A program made the position numbers and the translations under genes. The notes beneath the pieces are model-generated. The model was not told where the DNA came from. It was given only the letters and a program-made list of their open reading frames with translations, and did no database searches. A stretch of 64,000 bases of DNA, taken from UBA8106 sp964569695. GTDB taxonomy: Bacteria > Acidobacteriota > Vicinamibacteria > Vicinamibacterales > UBA823. The DNA is taken from positions 1 to 64,000 of the forward strand of contig CAZMUA010000016.1 in the NCBI GenBank assembly GCA_964569695.1. The letters are read 5' to 3'. Every line of letters begins with the position of its first letter. Within the stretch, counting starts at the first letter, position 1. Positions 35,551-45,616 of the stretch are shown here, in pieces.

Positions 35551-38004
35551 CTATGTGACACGCCATTCGATAAGTCCAAATTCTCGCCATTCGATGTCTT
35601 CGTCGAGAAACAGTGCTGCGGGCGGACCGATGTCACCTACCTTGTATGATTCTGTCTGCGGTTCAACCTCGAGACGGACGGCCGTTGTGGTTACGGGATC
35701 AAAGGTTACCGTGCTAAAGGTATCGTGTGCGACAGTGTACGTGTCCCGGGTGGCGACTGGGTGCCACTGGTCCTCGTGCAGATAGAGAATACGCCACGAG
35801 GACGGAAACTTACAGAACCGCTTATCGTCGAACCAATAGGTTTCGGCCGAGGAAATTTCGGTCGGCTGTTTGAAGACGTACTCCAACCATGCTGGCTCAC
35901 CCACTGGTGGTCGCATTCGAAAGAAACGGTGCGATTGGTCAGCGGAATTGAGCGGCTCACGTCCGTCATACACCGATGCAAGATCGTCATTCTGATCGTT
36001 GTAACCGGTCCAGCCTTTTGGCACGCCACCTGAAGTGCGCACCTCGCTGATGTGTTTGGGTGGCAACGGTGGAAGCCAAGCTTGAGTTGGCGTACGAGCC
36101 ATCCAGACGGCCATTTCACCCATTCCTCGATTGGCCCACAGGTAGTAAGGAATGGCCGTGAGTTGGTGGGTGACCGTGCGAGTCGTCGAGTTACCGTTGT
36201 CGCGCCGTTCGATTGCTTGCACAGATCCGGAGATGACTTGGATACCTTCGAGCAGGTCTGGTTGGAACTCCGTCTCGAGCTCGGCGTCATCGGGTACCAC
36301 AATGTTCAGCGCCCGCCCGCCATTATCCGGCCACTCGGCGCAGTACACGAGTGGCCCTCGTTGCAAGGCAACGCGACCTCGGTCGTCCTCAACATTTGGG
36401 TGGGCCACAACCTGCCGCACCGGCATCGGCAGATTTAATTCCATAAGATCTCCAGCGTTCCACGTGCGGTCGAGTCTGACGTAACCCTGCTCCACGACCA
36501 GAGGTATAGGTTCTCCATTAAGACGAACGGTCGGCGGGGTGGGGGTGTCACCAATGAACTGGTAGAGTTCTCCTGGCATGACGGCCTCGCCGGTCCATCC
36601 AGGAATCCGTAGGTAGATGGTGAACCTCGTAGCACTCTCAGGATCGACATGGAGGCTGACCTGGCCATCCCAGGGATACCGGGTATCCTGGCGGAGGGTC
36701 ACGGTTGTTTCATTGAGTGTCACCTCTGCTGTGCTGTCGACGAATAAGTTGACGTATAACTCATTCGAGAGGTACCTGGCGTAGATGTATTCGCCGACTG
36801 ACGCCACCATGCGGACGACGTTGGGAGGACAACATGGCACATTAATCCATTCAAAGCGTTCGTAATCACCAAACGACTTCAGAGGATTCTGGTAGAAGAA
36901 ACGGTCACCTTGAAGATTAACCCCGACCAGCAGGGCGTTGTAGAGCACCCGTTCCATCACGTCGATGTACTTGGCATCTTTGTCACGGAGGAACAGGCGA
37001 TGATTCCAGACGACCATTCCGTAAGCCGCGCAGGTTTCGTTCCAGGCACTTAAGTTGGGTAATTCGTAGGCTTCACCAAATTGCTCGTGGAATCGGATGG
37101 AACCAATACCGCCCGTGAGATAGGTCTTGTAATGGATCGTATCTTGCCAGATAGCGTCAACGGCATTGTTGTACGCATCGCTTTGGGCCAATGTGCCGAT
37201 ATCGGTCATGGGAATGTAGAGGAAGGTAGCTCGCACGCAGTGACCCACCGCTTCAGCTTGGTCGATGACCGGAGCGTGGTCTTGTGCCATTGTGCGATCG
37301 CGGGCATATTCCCCGAGCCGTTCGTAATCTTCTTTTCCTCGCTCGTCCGCAAAAAACTTTGCAAGTTTCCAGTACCGGTCGTCTCCGGTATTGCGATAGA
37401 GTGCGATGAGGCCCATCTTCATACCTTGGTGCCCCGAAATGTATGTGTCTTTGCCAGGTCCGTATCCCTGATCAATTTGGTCGGCAGCTTTTAGTGCTGC
37501 TTCTAAAATTTGCCGTTTTCCGGTTGCTTTGTAATACGCGGTTGCAGCTTCAAGAAAATGTCCGGACACCCGAACCGCTTGGTTGGCGCTCTCTAGTCGG
37601 CTGTCAAGAGATGCCAACATTTCGTTGATGGTTTGGTCCGTGGAAGTTTCTAGTTGTTGATCCGGTCGGTCGGTCAACATGTACGCAGCTGCTTCCACTA
37701 GTTTTGCAACATTAAAGACGCTCCCGCTTTCAAACCTGACCAAGCAGTGGTCGAGTGACACGTTCCGGTTCGCTTCCATTCGTGGGCGCCAAAATGAATC
37801 GGTGATTGTGACTTGGTCAAGTGGAACGGCCTGAGCACTATAATTTTCGACTGTTTGCAGCGTTGGGATGACGGACACGCCGTTCGTGTTTACGAACCGT
37901 TTATTCGTCCCGGCGTACCCAAGGGTCCGACCAGTGGGAGAAAGAGTAATTAACCCCATGGCAGCCGCAGCTTGAAGAAAACGTCGACGATCGATCGAAC
38001 TCAT
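35551..38004 (-). CDS. Tat-exported GH127-type (DUF1680) beta-L-arabinofuranosidase-like enzyme
   Basis: The ATG at 38004 (AAGGAAA upstream) gives 817 residues with a Tat leader (DRRRFLQAAAAMGLITLSP). The GH127 (alpha/alpha)6 domain is recognised by ITDSFWRPRMEANRNVSLDH, ETCAAYGMVVWNHRLFL and VPCCPPNVVRMVASVGEYIY. The adjacent cysteines and the upstream Glu and Cys form the zinc/thiolate catalytic site of GH127. A beta-sandwich follows, and a C-terminal region (EPAWLEYVFKQPTEIS) resembles an F5/8-type carbohydrate-binding module. It probably removes terminal L-arabinofuranose-type sugars in the periplasm. Divergent from the sulfatase gene. Confidence 0.87.
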   Translation of the reverse strand: MSSIDRRRFLQAAAAMGLITLSPTGRTLGYAGTNKRFVNTNGVSVIPTLQTVENYSAQAVPLDQVTITDSFWRPRMEANRNVSLDHCLVRFESGSVFNVAKLVEAAAYMLTDRPDQQLETSTDQTINEMLASLDSRLESANQAVRVSGHFLEAATAYYKATGKRQILEAALKAADQIDQGYGPGKDTYISGHQGMKMGLIALYRNTGDDRYWKLAKFFADERGKEDYERLGEYARDRTMAQDHAPVIDQAEAVGHCVRATFLYIPMTDIGTLAQSDAYNNAVDAIWQDTIHYKTYLTGGIGSIRFHEQFGEAYELPNLSAWNETCAAYGMVVWNHRLFLRDKDAKYIDVMERVLYNALLVGVNLQGDRFFYQNPLKSFGDYERFEWINVPCCPPNVVRMVASVGEYIYARYLSNELYVNLFVDSTAEVTLNETTVTLRQDTRYPWDGQVSLHVDPESATRFTIYLRIPGWTGEAVMPGELYQFIGDTPTPPTVRLNGEPIPLVVEQGYVRLDRTWNAGDLMELNLPMPVRQVVAHPNVEDDRGRVALQRGPLVYCAEWPDNGGRALNIVVPDDAELETEFQPDLLEGIQVISGSVQAIERRDNGNSTTRTVTHQLTAIPYYLWANRGMGEMAVWMARTPTQAWLPPLPPKHISEVRTSGGVPKGWTGYNDQNDDLASVYDGREPLNSADQSHRFFRMRPPVGEPAWLEYVFKQPTEISSAETYWFDDKRFCKFPSSWRILYLHEDQWHPVATRDTYTVAHDTFSTVTFDPVTTTAVRLEVEPQTESYKVGDIGPPAALFLDEDIEWREFGLIEWRVT

Positions 38005-38148
38005 TTCATTTTTCCTTAAGAGACAGCGCAGGCTTTCTGCCCTGCGATGTGACAATCCTACGTGGCTCCGGCAGTGCCGTCAAACGAACGTGCATTGCAT
38101 GTAAGAGAAATCTTAGATAGTGTCTTTTGCAGGTTGAAGGAGATCGCA

Positions 38149-39786
38149 ATGCGTCATTCAAAACAGATAGGTTCGGCGGTAATCGGAGCGCTCCTGGTGC
38201 TTGGTTGCAATAATCCAATCAGCATTGAGGAGTCTAAGAACGCCAGTCAGCCCGAAACCGCCAACGCCCGACCGAACATTCTGTTACTCGTTGCCGACGA
38301 TATGGGGTACACCGATCTTGGGTCGTTCGGCAGTGAGATTCCGACACCGAACTTGGATGCTCTCGCGTTTGATGGCGTGCGCTTTGTGAACTTCCACGCT
38401 GCGCCCAGTTGTGCACCGACTCGGGCCATGCTGATGTCGGGTCTGACCGGCGGTGAAGCAGGCGTGACGGACACCATGGCTCCCGTGTTGGCAAACAACG
38501 TCGCAGCTTTACCTGCGCTCCTTCAGGATGCGGGTTACCGCACCTACATGGCCGGTAAATGGCATCTCGGCATTGAACGCGACCAGAGTCCGACCGCCCG
38601 AGGGTTCGATGCCTCGTTCGCATTGCTTCGAGGTGGGGACAGTCACTTGGGAGCTAGTCATTTTGCACCTCAGACTGTGGCCTATCGTGAAAACGGTCAG
38701 CTCGTCCAAGTTCCTACCGACTGGTTTTCAAGCAGGCTCTACACAGACAAACTCATCGAGATGATTCGCTCTGGCGAAGACAACCGAAGCCCGTGGTTCG
38801 GGTATTTGGCGTTTACCGCACCACATTGGCCACTGCAGGCACCGGCGAACTGGCGAGATCGGTCAGCCGACCGTTACGATGGAGGATACGACCTCCTACG
38901 AGCAGCTCGCATCAACCGCGCCGGGGAACTTGGGATTATTCCAGATACCACCAGTGTCGAGGATTACGCCGGTCTTGCGCCCGCCTGGGAAGACCTAGAT
39001 GCCGAAGCGCGTCAGAAGAACTCACGAGCGATGGAGTTGTATGCGGCCATGGTCGAAAACATGGACTACCATATTGGACGTCTCTTGGAGTACCTGCGAA
39101 CAACCAACCAGTTCGACAACACAGTGATCCTCTTCTTCTCCGACAACGGTGCGTCTGGTTCCGATTCCAGTTTCCGACCGAGAATGCCTTGGAAGCCGGA
39201 CCTCGCTTGGAATAATAGTTTGCCCAATATGGGTCAGGCAGGGTCGTTTGTTGCGATTGGGCGGGGGTGGGCAGAAGCGACGACAGCCCCATATCGTGAT
39301 GTGAAAGGATCGCTATACGAAGGCGGTACACGGGCTGCAGCCTTTATGCATCATGAGTCGCTTTTGCATGGTGGGAACATCGATCGTGGGTATCTGACGG
39401 TGATGGATGTACTCCCGACGTTGCTCGAGATTGGAGGAACGGCGCATCCCGGTGCTGAATTTCAGGGCCGTTCCGTACTTCCCATCCGAGGACGGTCATT
39501 TTGGTCACGAGTTCAGGGTCAATCGGAACCAGTGCACGGTGACAACGACGCCATACCATGGATAAGCTCGTCTCCGAGATCTCGAGGTCCGCAAGCAGCT
39601 CTTGTCCGGGGAGACTGGAAAATCGTGCGAGAGCGAGAACCTTCCAGTGTTCCTGAAGCCGCACCTGTGTGGAGGTTGTATCACTTGGCGACCGATCCCG
39701 GAGAGACTACCGATGTGGCGGAGCAGTGGCCCGACCTTCTAGAAGAATTAATTGCGCTGTGGAATGTTTACGAGGCAGGACTGTAG
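38149..39786 (+). CDS. Lipoprotein sulfatase (arylsulfatase family)
   Basis: The ATG at 38149 with AAGGAG upstream gives 545 residues. The signal ends in a lipobox (LLVLGC). Type I sulfatase features are present: NILLLVADDMGYTDLGSFG for calcium, the formylglycine site C88-A-P-T-R, GKWHLG, HWPLQAP and FFSDNGASG. It needs conversion of Cys88 by a formylglycine-generating enzyme or anaerobic maturase, neither of which is in the window. It most resembles arylsulfatase A-like carbohydrate sulfatases. Divergent from the GH127 gene, suggesting joint use of a sulfated glycan. Confidence 0.92.
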   Translation: MRHSKQIGSAVIGALLVLGCNNPISIEESKNASQPETANARPNILLLVADDMGYTDLGSFGSEIPTPNLDALAFDGVRFVNFHAAPSCAPTRAMLMSGLTGGEAGVTDTMAPVLANNVAALPALLQDAGYRTYMAGKWHLGIERDQSPTARGFDASFALLRGGDSHLGASHFAPQTVAYRENGQLVQVPTDWFSSRLYTDKLIEMIRSGEDNRSPWFGYLAFTAPHWPLQAPANWRDRSADRYDGGYDLLRAARINRAGELGIIPDTTSVEDYAGLAPAWEDLDAEARQKNSRAMELYAAMVENMDYHIGRLLEYLRTTNQFDNTVILFFSDNGASGSDSSFRPRMPWKPDLAWNNSLPNMGQAGSFVAIGRGWAEATTAPYRDVKGSLYEGGTRAAAFMHHESLLHGGNIDRGYLTVMDVLPTLLEIGGTAHPGAEFQGRSVLPIRGRSFWSRVQGQSEPVHGDNDAIPWISSSPRSRGPQAALVRGDWKIVREREPSSVPEAAPVWRLYHLATDPGETTDVAEQWPDLLEELIALWNVYEAGL

Positions 39787-39816
39787 CGTAACATTTGTAG
39801 GAGGAGACGTACTTTT

Positions 39817-41208
39817 GTGAGACGGACAAAAATTATCGCGACGATTGGACCCGCGAGCGACACTGACGAGGCAGTCGATGCTCTGATAGCAGCTGGCGTC
39901 GACATCTTTCGTATCAACTTTTCTCATGGCGATCGCGCAAGCCAGCAACGAATGTATGAACGTATTCGTGCGGCTGCAGACCGAGCTGGTCAGTTGGTCG
40001 CTATTATGCAAGATCTGGCTGGTCCGAAGATTCGTACAGGTCGCTTGAATGAAGGCGAGGCTGTGCGGTTGCAGGAAGGCGCGATGCTGCGAATTGCTAC
40101 TGGAGACTTCGTGGGTACGGTGGATCGCCTCTCTACCACCTTTGCGGGTCTGGCGAAAGCGGTGACGGCTGGAACACGTTTATTACTTGACGATGGGCGT
40201 ATTGAACTCCGCGTGTGTGACAGTGATGGGTCTGAAGTTGTTACCGAAGTGGTCCATGGTGGTGTGCTGGGAGAACACAAAGGCATTAATGCGCCTGGTG
40301 TGGCGCTCGCGGCCTCGGCACTTACGGAAAAGGATGTCGAGGATCTGAAATTTGGTGTGAATCTGGGTGTTGATTTTGCAGCAGTAAGCTTTGTCCAAAC
40401 TTCAGAGGACTTACAACGCGCCCGCGAAGTGGCGGGGTCAGCGGTGGCTCTGGTCGCGAAGATCGAACGTCCTCAGGCGGTAGAACGTTTCAGCGAGATT
40501 TTGCAGGTGGCCGACGCGATTATGGTAGCGCGCGGTGATCTCGGGTTGGAGATCCCTCTAGAACATGTTCCGCGGGTGCAGAAGGAATTGACTCAGCAGG
40601 CCCGAGCCGTTGGGATTCCAGTGATCGTTGCGACACAGGTACTCGACACCATGCGGTTTGAGCCACGCCCAACGAGGGCTGAGGTGAATGATGCGGCGAA
40701 TGCGGTCTACGATGGAGTGGATGCCATCATGCTGGCAGGTGAAACCGCAGTCGGTGAATTTCCTGCGCTGACCGTTGAAACACTTGCCTCGGTGATCGTC
40801 GATGCTGAGAGTGTGCCGCCGACGGTGCAAGCCTCTCCGAGTACGCCGGGTCAACACCATGGCCGTGCGCTTTGTGAAGCCGCCCTGAAATTGGCGACGT
40901 CGTTTCAGGCCGCTGTGATTGTTGCGGTAACCCGCCGCGGTGCTACGGCACAACAACTGGCAGCGCTCAGGCCTCCGGTACCTATTTTTGCAGTGACCGA
41001 TGAGCCCGCGATTGCACGTCGGCTTACGTTGTCCTGGGGCGTAGTGTCGTCTACTTTAGACGCGTCCGAGTTGGACACAGCCTCAATTCAACAAACACTC
41101 TTGCAGCAAGAAACCCTACGGTCCGGTGATACCGTTGTCTTTGTTAGAGTCCATTCCGATCTGACGCTGGCCGCTGGCAATTTTCTTAAACTGCAGACAC
41201 TTCCATAG
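39817..41208 (+). CDS. pyk: Pyruvate kinase
   Basis: The 463-residue protein starts at GTG (39817) preceded by AGGAGGAG. Pyruvate kinase motifs run in order: TKIIATIGPASD, FRINFSHG, DLAGPKIRTG, the catalytic-lysine block VAKIERPQAV, VARGDLGLEIP, ATQVLDTM and DAIMLAGETAVGEFP, then the C-terminal allosteric domain. It converts phosphoenolpyruvate and ADP to pyruvate and ATP in the cytoplasm. It is the only clear central-metabolism gene in the window. Confidence 0.97.
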   Translation: MRRTKIIATIGPASDTDEAVDALIAAGVDIFRINFSHGDRASQQRMYERIRAAADRAGQLVAIMQDLAGPKIRTGRLNEGEAVRLQEGAMLRIATGDFVGTVDRLSTTFAGLAKAVTAGTRLLLDDGRIELRVCDSDGSEVVTEVVHGGVLGEHKGINAPGVALAASALTEKDVEDLKFGVNLGVDFAAVSFVQTSEDLQRAREVAGSAVALVAKIERPQAVERFSEILQVADAIMVARGDLGLEIPLEHVPRVQKELTQQARAVGIPVIVATQVLDTMRFEPRPTRAEVNDAANAVYDGVDAIMLAGETAVGEFPALTVETLASVIVDAESVPPTVQASPSTPGQHHGRALCEAALKLATSFQAAVIVAVTRRGATAQQLAALRPPVPIFAVTDEPAIARRLTLSWGVVSSTLDASELDTASIQQTLLQQETLRSGDTVVFVRVHSDLTLAAGNFLKLQTLP

Positions 41209-41245
41209 CGCACGTAACAAGCTGGTTTGCACAAATGGGGGAGCA

Positions 41246-41626
41246 GTGGTGCATTGGTTTGGATTGCTTGCGGATGTTGTAGTGCTCGCCCATATGGGCT
41301 TTGTGCTCTTTGTGGTGCTTGGTGGTCTAGCCGTATATTGGCGGCCATGGGTTCTCTGGTGGCACGTCCCGGCCGTTCTTTGGGGGGTCGGTATTGAATG
41401 GGTCGGCGCAATCTGTCCGTTGACACTGGTGGAGAACTGGCTACGAAATCAAGCGGGTGAGGACGGGTATGCTGGTGACTTTATTCAACAGTACCTACTG
41501 CCGACTCTGTATCCAGCAGGTCTGACGCGTGAGATTCAAATAATGTTAGGGGCGGCAGCTCTTACGATTAACATCGCTGTGTACTTCTGGCTGTGGCGGC
41601 GGCATTGCGGTTCTATCAAACGATAG
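41246..41626 (+). CDS. DUF2784 membrane protein
   Basis: The 126-residue protein begins at GTG (41246 or 41249) and has three or four hydrophobic spans: LADVVVLAHMGFVLFVVLGG, WVLWWHVPAVLWGVGIEW and a C-terminal span. The pattern, including ICPLTLVENWLR and FIQQYLLPTLYP, fits the uncharacterised DUF2784 family. Function unknown. Confidence 0.8.
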   Translation: MVHWFGLLADVVVLAHMGFVLFVVLGGLAVYWRPWVLWWHVPAVLWGVGIEWVGAICPLTLVENWLRNQAGEDGYAGDFIQQYLLPTLYPAGLTREIQIMLGAAALTINIAVYFWLWRRHCGSIKR

Positions 41627-41681
41627 CTTCGTTTGAGCAAGCATTGCCACGGGGACAGAAGGTGCCGGCGACTACCGCAGG

Positions 41682-42854
41682 TTATTGTTTCCCAAGCGTG
41701 GGTCCTCCCGTGTCGACCTGATTGGGCACTCGGTCTGCTGCAGCAGGTAAAAGTGGAAAAGGTACGTGGGGTTCGTCTTGGTACCAGTATGCCACCGTGT
41801 ACCAATTATCTGCCCGATGGTTACCGTGTCCGTGTTCCATAGTGACACGAATGGAATCCTGGAAGGCGACCGGTGACTCGGTGTGATGGCGATAGACCAT
41901 CCATTCGGCTCCGCGATTGTCTCCGCCGTTCATCGGGTTACCGTAACGCTGGAATGCGAATGTGGGTTTGGCGTGTCCAAACGGGTTGATACCACAGCCG
42001 CCGTAACACCAGGCACCCAGATAGTAATCCTCAGAGCCGGTTCCAATAATCTGTGGCGCAGTGGCACCATCAATGAAGATCATTTCGTCACCAGCTCCCC
42101 ACCAGTCACCTTGATTTTGCAAGATGCTGTGGCTGACGCCCACGTAGTGCCCGCGTCCTGCGGTTTCAAGGATGACGTAGTTGTCCTCACCGTTGAGGTT
42201 GGCGTGGTCTGCAATAAGGGGATCCATAGTCAAATTCCAGTCAGTCGTCCAGACCTCTGGCGGGGTAGCCTGTCGGTACTGTGCGTGAAAATATGCCAAG
42301 TTATTGTCTAGGCTCAAATGTTTCTCGTAATCGATGTTGTAGTAGTACGCGCTAATTGGCTGTTCACCTTCATTGGTTACTGTAATCCGTGCGGACTCAT
42401 GAAATGGCATCGGAAAGAACGAATTGAGGGCCTTCAACGCTCCGACGGACAAGAGGGATGATTCGTAGACAAAGTACTGGCCGAGGCCAAGGCCGAAGAA
42501 GTCGCCGATGGGTGCTTCCACGCTCGGTTCGGTTTCGCCATCCCAATACATGCGAAGTACAATTTTCTTCAGGTGATACCACTCTGGGGAGTCGAGCGTA
42601 ATCCAGATATGGCTAATGATTGCCGGGCCTTCGATTTCGGCCATGGTCCGGGTTTCTCCAGGACCGATCGGATTCACGCGCCCACCATCATCGTTGCGAC
42701 CGGAGCGATCGTAACTGGACACGCGATGGTTTTCGTAACTGCGGAACCGCGCGAGGTCGCTCAACTCATTACCCACCGGCTGCGCTCCTGCTAGGTGTGC
42801 CGACAGTAGAAGCACGGCGAGTATCAGGTGTCCGTACATTCGTGGATAGATCAT
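41682..42854 (-). CDS. Secreted GH172/DUF2961-type glycoside hydrolase
   Basis: The 390-residue protein has a Sec signal (HLILAVLLLSAHLAGAQP) and the DUF2961 signature: ENHRVSSYDRSGRNDDGG, AEIEGPAIISHIWIT, VEAPIGDFFGLGLGQ, SFFPMPFHESARI and GTGSEDYYLGAWCYGG. DUF2961 was reassigned as GH172, whose characterised members act on alpha-D-fructofuranosides and arabinofuranosides. The acidic residues in GSEDYY and in the EAPIGDFFG block are candidate catalytic positions. AAGGAAGGA precedes the ATG. Confidence 0.88.
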   Translation of the reverse strand: MIYPRMYGHLILAVLLLSAHLAGAQPVGNELSDLARFRSYENHRVSSYDRSGRNDDGGRVNPIGPGETRTMAEIEGPAIISHIWITLDSPEWYHLKKIVLRMYWDGETEPSVEAPIGDFFGLGLGQYFVYESSLLSVGALKALNSFFPMPFHESARITVTNEGEQPISAYYYNIDYEKHLSLDNNLAYFHAQYRQATPPEVWTTDWNLTMDPLIADHANLNGEDNYVILETAGRGHYVGVSHSILQNQGDWWGAGDEMIFIDGATAPQIIGTGSEDYYLGAWCYGGCGINPFGHAKPTFAFQRYGNPMNGGDNRGAEWMVYRHHTESPVAFQDSIRVTMEHGHGNHRADNWYTVAYWYQDEPHVPFPLLPAAADRVPNQVDTGGPTLGKQ

Positions 42855-42981
42855 GACCAGAGTCCTTCCTTGGTTCGATACTAATGAATAAATGGACCTT
42901 TGAATTTCACTTGCGTGGACGTCACGGAGTTGATAGTACCACGGGAAGAATTAATTCCCGAGACGTCGGAGGAGGGGTGTA

Positions 42982-44667
42982 ATGCGCACAGGAGCAGAGA
43001 GCACTTGGCGAGTAACGTGGCGTAAACCATTCGTACGCCGACTCGCTCTGCTCGGCGCCTTACTCCTGATAGTCGCTGGTTCGATGTTGCTGAAGTCTGG
43101 GACTATTGCCTTTTGGCAGGTTGCTAGTGGAACGGGACGCCTAGTGATGACGATTGTCGACGATACATCAGGAGTCTCTACTCCGGTTCGCATTCGGTTG
43201 ACCAATGCGCAGGGTGAACCTGTCGTCCCGCCGGATAACGCACTCGCCGTGATGTGGGGCCGGTTCGATGCGGCAGAGAATTTCGCCTCGTTACCAAATG
43301 GTGACTTTTACACGGAAGGTGCGTTTGAGTTAACCCTGCCGGCCGGGATCTATCAGTTAAGGATCTCGAAAGGGTATGAGTACCTCGAACAGGAACACGA
43401 GGTCGTCATTGCGGCGGACGAAGAGGTCTTGGAAACCTACCGGATGGCGCGTTGGGTAGATATGCCGTCCCGTGGTTGGGTATCAGCGGACGATCACATT
43501 CATCTTCGACGGTCGCCACGGGATAACCCGGCCATTCTTGGGTGGATTGCGGCTGAGGATCTGCAGGTAGGCACTCTCCTCCAGATGGGTGACTTTTGGG
43601 CGACGTATTACTCACAGTATGCGTGGGGCCTCGATGGGGTCTATCACGTGGAAGACCGCTTATTGGCGTCTGGGCAGGAAGACCCTCGGACGCACGAGCG
43701 GGGACACACGATCTCATTAGCTGCTGATGACTTCGTACGCCTCGAGGATCCTGCACTCAGCCAGGGTCCGAGTGGGTACTATTATTATGATCAAGTGTTT
43801 GACCGGATTCATGAACTGGGTGGTATGACAGGCTATGCGCACCAAGCCGTCACATTTCATGGCTATCGTGGTCTGACGCTCGACGTCCTTCGCGATAAAG
43901 TCGACTTCTTGGAATTGTTGCAGTTCTGCGCGGCAGACGGGCCTCTCCATACGGACCATTATTATCATTTCCTCAATCTTGGGTTTGAATTGACCGCAAC
44001 TGCCGGATCAGATTTTCCTTGGTGTGGTCGGTCTCCGAATAGTGCCGACCCGCGAATCGGCGACGCTCGCTTTTACGCCTACGTTGGTGATGAGTTCACT
44101 TTTGAGACTTGGCGCGAGAGCGTGCGTGACGGGCACACCTTTGTTACCAGTGGTCCGATCGTTGAATTGACGGTCAATGAAGCAATGCCTGGTGACCGGG
44201 TTGATATCGAATCGGGGTCGGCGCTCAGAATTACTGCGCGCGCTCAAGGGCACGCCACGCAGATTCCATTGGAGGAGCTTGAGATTGTGGCTCATGGAGT
44301 AGTCATCGAATCGGTGTCAGCTCGCGATCCGAATCAGTCGTCAGAACGTCTTGCGGTGACCATGAGTCTCCCGGTGGATCACGGTGTCTGGATTGCCGCC
44401 CGCACGAGAGCTGGCCCGACGCAAATAGCGCATTCAACGCCAGTGTATGTGACCGTGTCAGGTTCGGGCTTTCACAGTCCTGACACGCTTGAGGAATATC
44501 TTGATTTAAGCGGGCAGTATCTCGATGAACTACAGGAAGAAATTGCTCAGCCGAACGACTCACTCGACCATCTAGCTTGGCGAGATCGTGACGGCCTGGA
44601 AGAACAGATTGCCGAAACCCGAGAGGTGATTGCAAAACTTCGGCGGGAACTCGGCGACGGAGAATAA
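42982..44667 (+). CDS. CehA/McbA-family metallohydrolase (PHP-like domain), membrane-anchored
   Basis: The 561-residue protein has one N-terminal span (LALLGALLLIVAGSMLLKSG), a beta-rich region at ~50-155 (VDDTSGVSTPVRIRLTNAQG), then a PHP-like metal domain starting SADDHIH (H172, H174) with further ligands in GMTGYAHQAVTFHGYRGL and TAGSDFPWCGRSP. CehA/McbA proteins hydrolyse carbamates, but most members are of unknown substrate. The C-terminal ~60 residues (TLEEYLDLSGQYLDELQEEI onward) are predicted coiled coil. GGAGGAGGGG precedes the ATG. Confidence 0.82.
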   Translation: MRTGAESTWRVTWRKPFVRRLALLGALLLIVAGSMLLKSGTIAFWQVASGTGRLVMTIVDDTSGVSTPVRIRLTNAQGEPVVPPDNALAVMWGRFDAAENFASLPNGDFYTEGAFELTLPAGIYQLRISKGYEYLEQEHEVVIAADEEVLETYRMARWVDMPSRGWVSADDHIHLRRSPRDNPAILGWIAAEDLQVGTLLQMGDFWATYYSQYAWGLDGVYHVEDRLLASGQEDPRTHERGHTISLAADDFVRLEDPALSQGPSGYYYYDQVFDRIHELGGMTGYAHQAVTFHGYRGLTLDVLRDKVDFLELLQFCAADGPLHTDHYYHFLNLGFELTATAGSDFPWCGRSPNSADPRIGDARFYAYVGDEFTFETWRESVRDGHTFVTSGPIVELTVNEAMPGDRVDIESGSALRITARAQGHATQIPLEELEIVAHGVVIESVSARDPNQSSERLAVTMSLPVDHGVWIAARTRAGPTQIAHSTPVYVTVSGSGFHSPDTLEEYLDLSGQYLDELQEEIAQPNDSLDHLAWRDRDGLEEQIAETREVIAKLRRELGDGE

Positions 44668-44710
44668 TTTGGTGCGTCGAATTACGTTCGCGAGGCATTA
44701 AAGGTGGCGC

Positions 44711-45616
44711 ATGGAACCTGACACAAGACATTTCGGTATCCTGTCAAAAGTTGCTTTCCCGGCGACGATGCTAGGTGCTTTTACCGTGAATACCACGCTA
44801 GTCTCGATGGGATGGTCGATTCTGGGAGCTTCGTATGTTGCGGTCGTGTTGGCGGCAGCTGCCGTCACGTGTTTTGAGTTCGTCATTCCCTATGACAAAT
44901 CCTGGCAACCGCGGTGGACCGATGTAAAGAATGACCTATTGTTCATGGTTACGATTCAGATGGTACTCCCGCAACTGCTCGGATTGGTGGCGGCATTGAC
45001 GGCACTTGGATACTTCGAGTCTCTCGATTGGTCGTTCAAGCAAATGTGGCCTAGCCAGTTGCCGTTGATTCTTCAAGTAGCTTTGATGCTTTTGACCGCC
45101 GAACTGTTTCGGTACCCGCTGCACGTCGCGGCGCATAACACTAAAACCCTGTGGCGACTTCACGCAGTGCATCATTCACCCAAGAAGCTCTACTGGCTCA
45201 ATGTTGGGCGGTTTCATCCTGTCGAAAAAGCACTGCAGTATTCGCTCGACACTCTGCCGTTTATGTTGGTTGGAGTCGGTGGGGATGTTGTTGCTCTCTA
45301 TTTTCTCTTCTATGCAATCAACGGCTTTTACCAGCATTCCAATGTCGATGTCTGTTACGGGCCTCTCAATTATTTAGTGAGTGGACCTGAATTGCATCGT
45401 TGGCACCATTCGAAGCTGGTGGATGAATCGAATCGCAACTACGGTAACAACCTGATTGTCTGGGACCTTCTGTTTGGCACTTGGTTCTTACCAAAACGTA
45501 TGCGGGTCGGCGAGTTAGGTCTCTTTAATCGTGATTACCCATTGGACTTTGTCGGTCAGATGACGGCACCCCTAACCCCAGGTCTTGACAAGCAGTCACC
45601 ACCTCATGGTCGCTAA
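44711..45616 (+). CDS. Sterol-desaturase/fatty-acid-hydroxylase superfamily membrane di-iron enzyme
   Basis: The 301-residue protein has about four or five spans and the histidine boxes of the family: HVAAH, LHAVHHS, a QHSN element and ELHRWHHSK. These bind two irons that activate O2 for hydroxylation or desaturation of a lipid chain or sterol. AAAGGTGG precedes the ATG. Its last 11 bases overlap the start of the GH3-type gene, so the two products are likely made together and may act on one lipid substrate. Confidence 0.87.
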   Translation: MEPDTRHFGILSKVAFPATMLGAFTVNTTLVSMGWSILGASYVAVVLAAAAVTCFEFVIPYDKSWQPRWTDVKNDLLFMVTIQMVLPQLLGLVAALTALGYFESLDWSFKQMWPSQLPLILQVALMLLTAELFRYPLHVAAHNTKTLWRLHAVHHSPKKLYWLNVGRFHPVEKALQYSLDTLPFMLVGVGGDVVALYFLFYAINGFYQHSNVDVCYGPLNYLVSGPELHRWHHSKLVDESNRNYGNNLIVWDLLFGTWFLPKRMRVGELGLFNRDYPLDFVGQMTAPLTPGLDKQSPPHGR

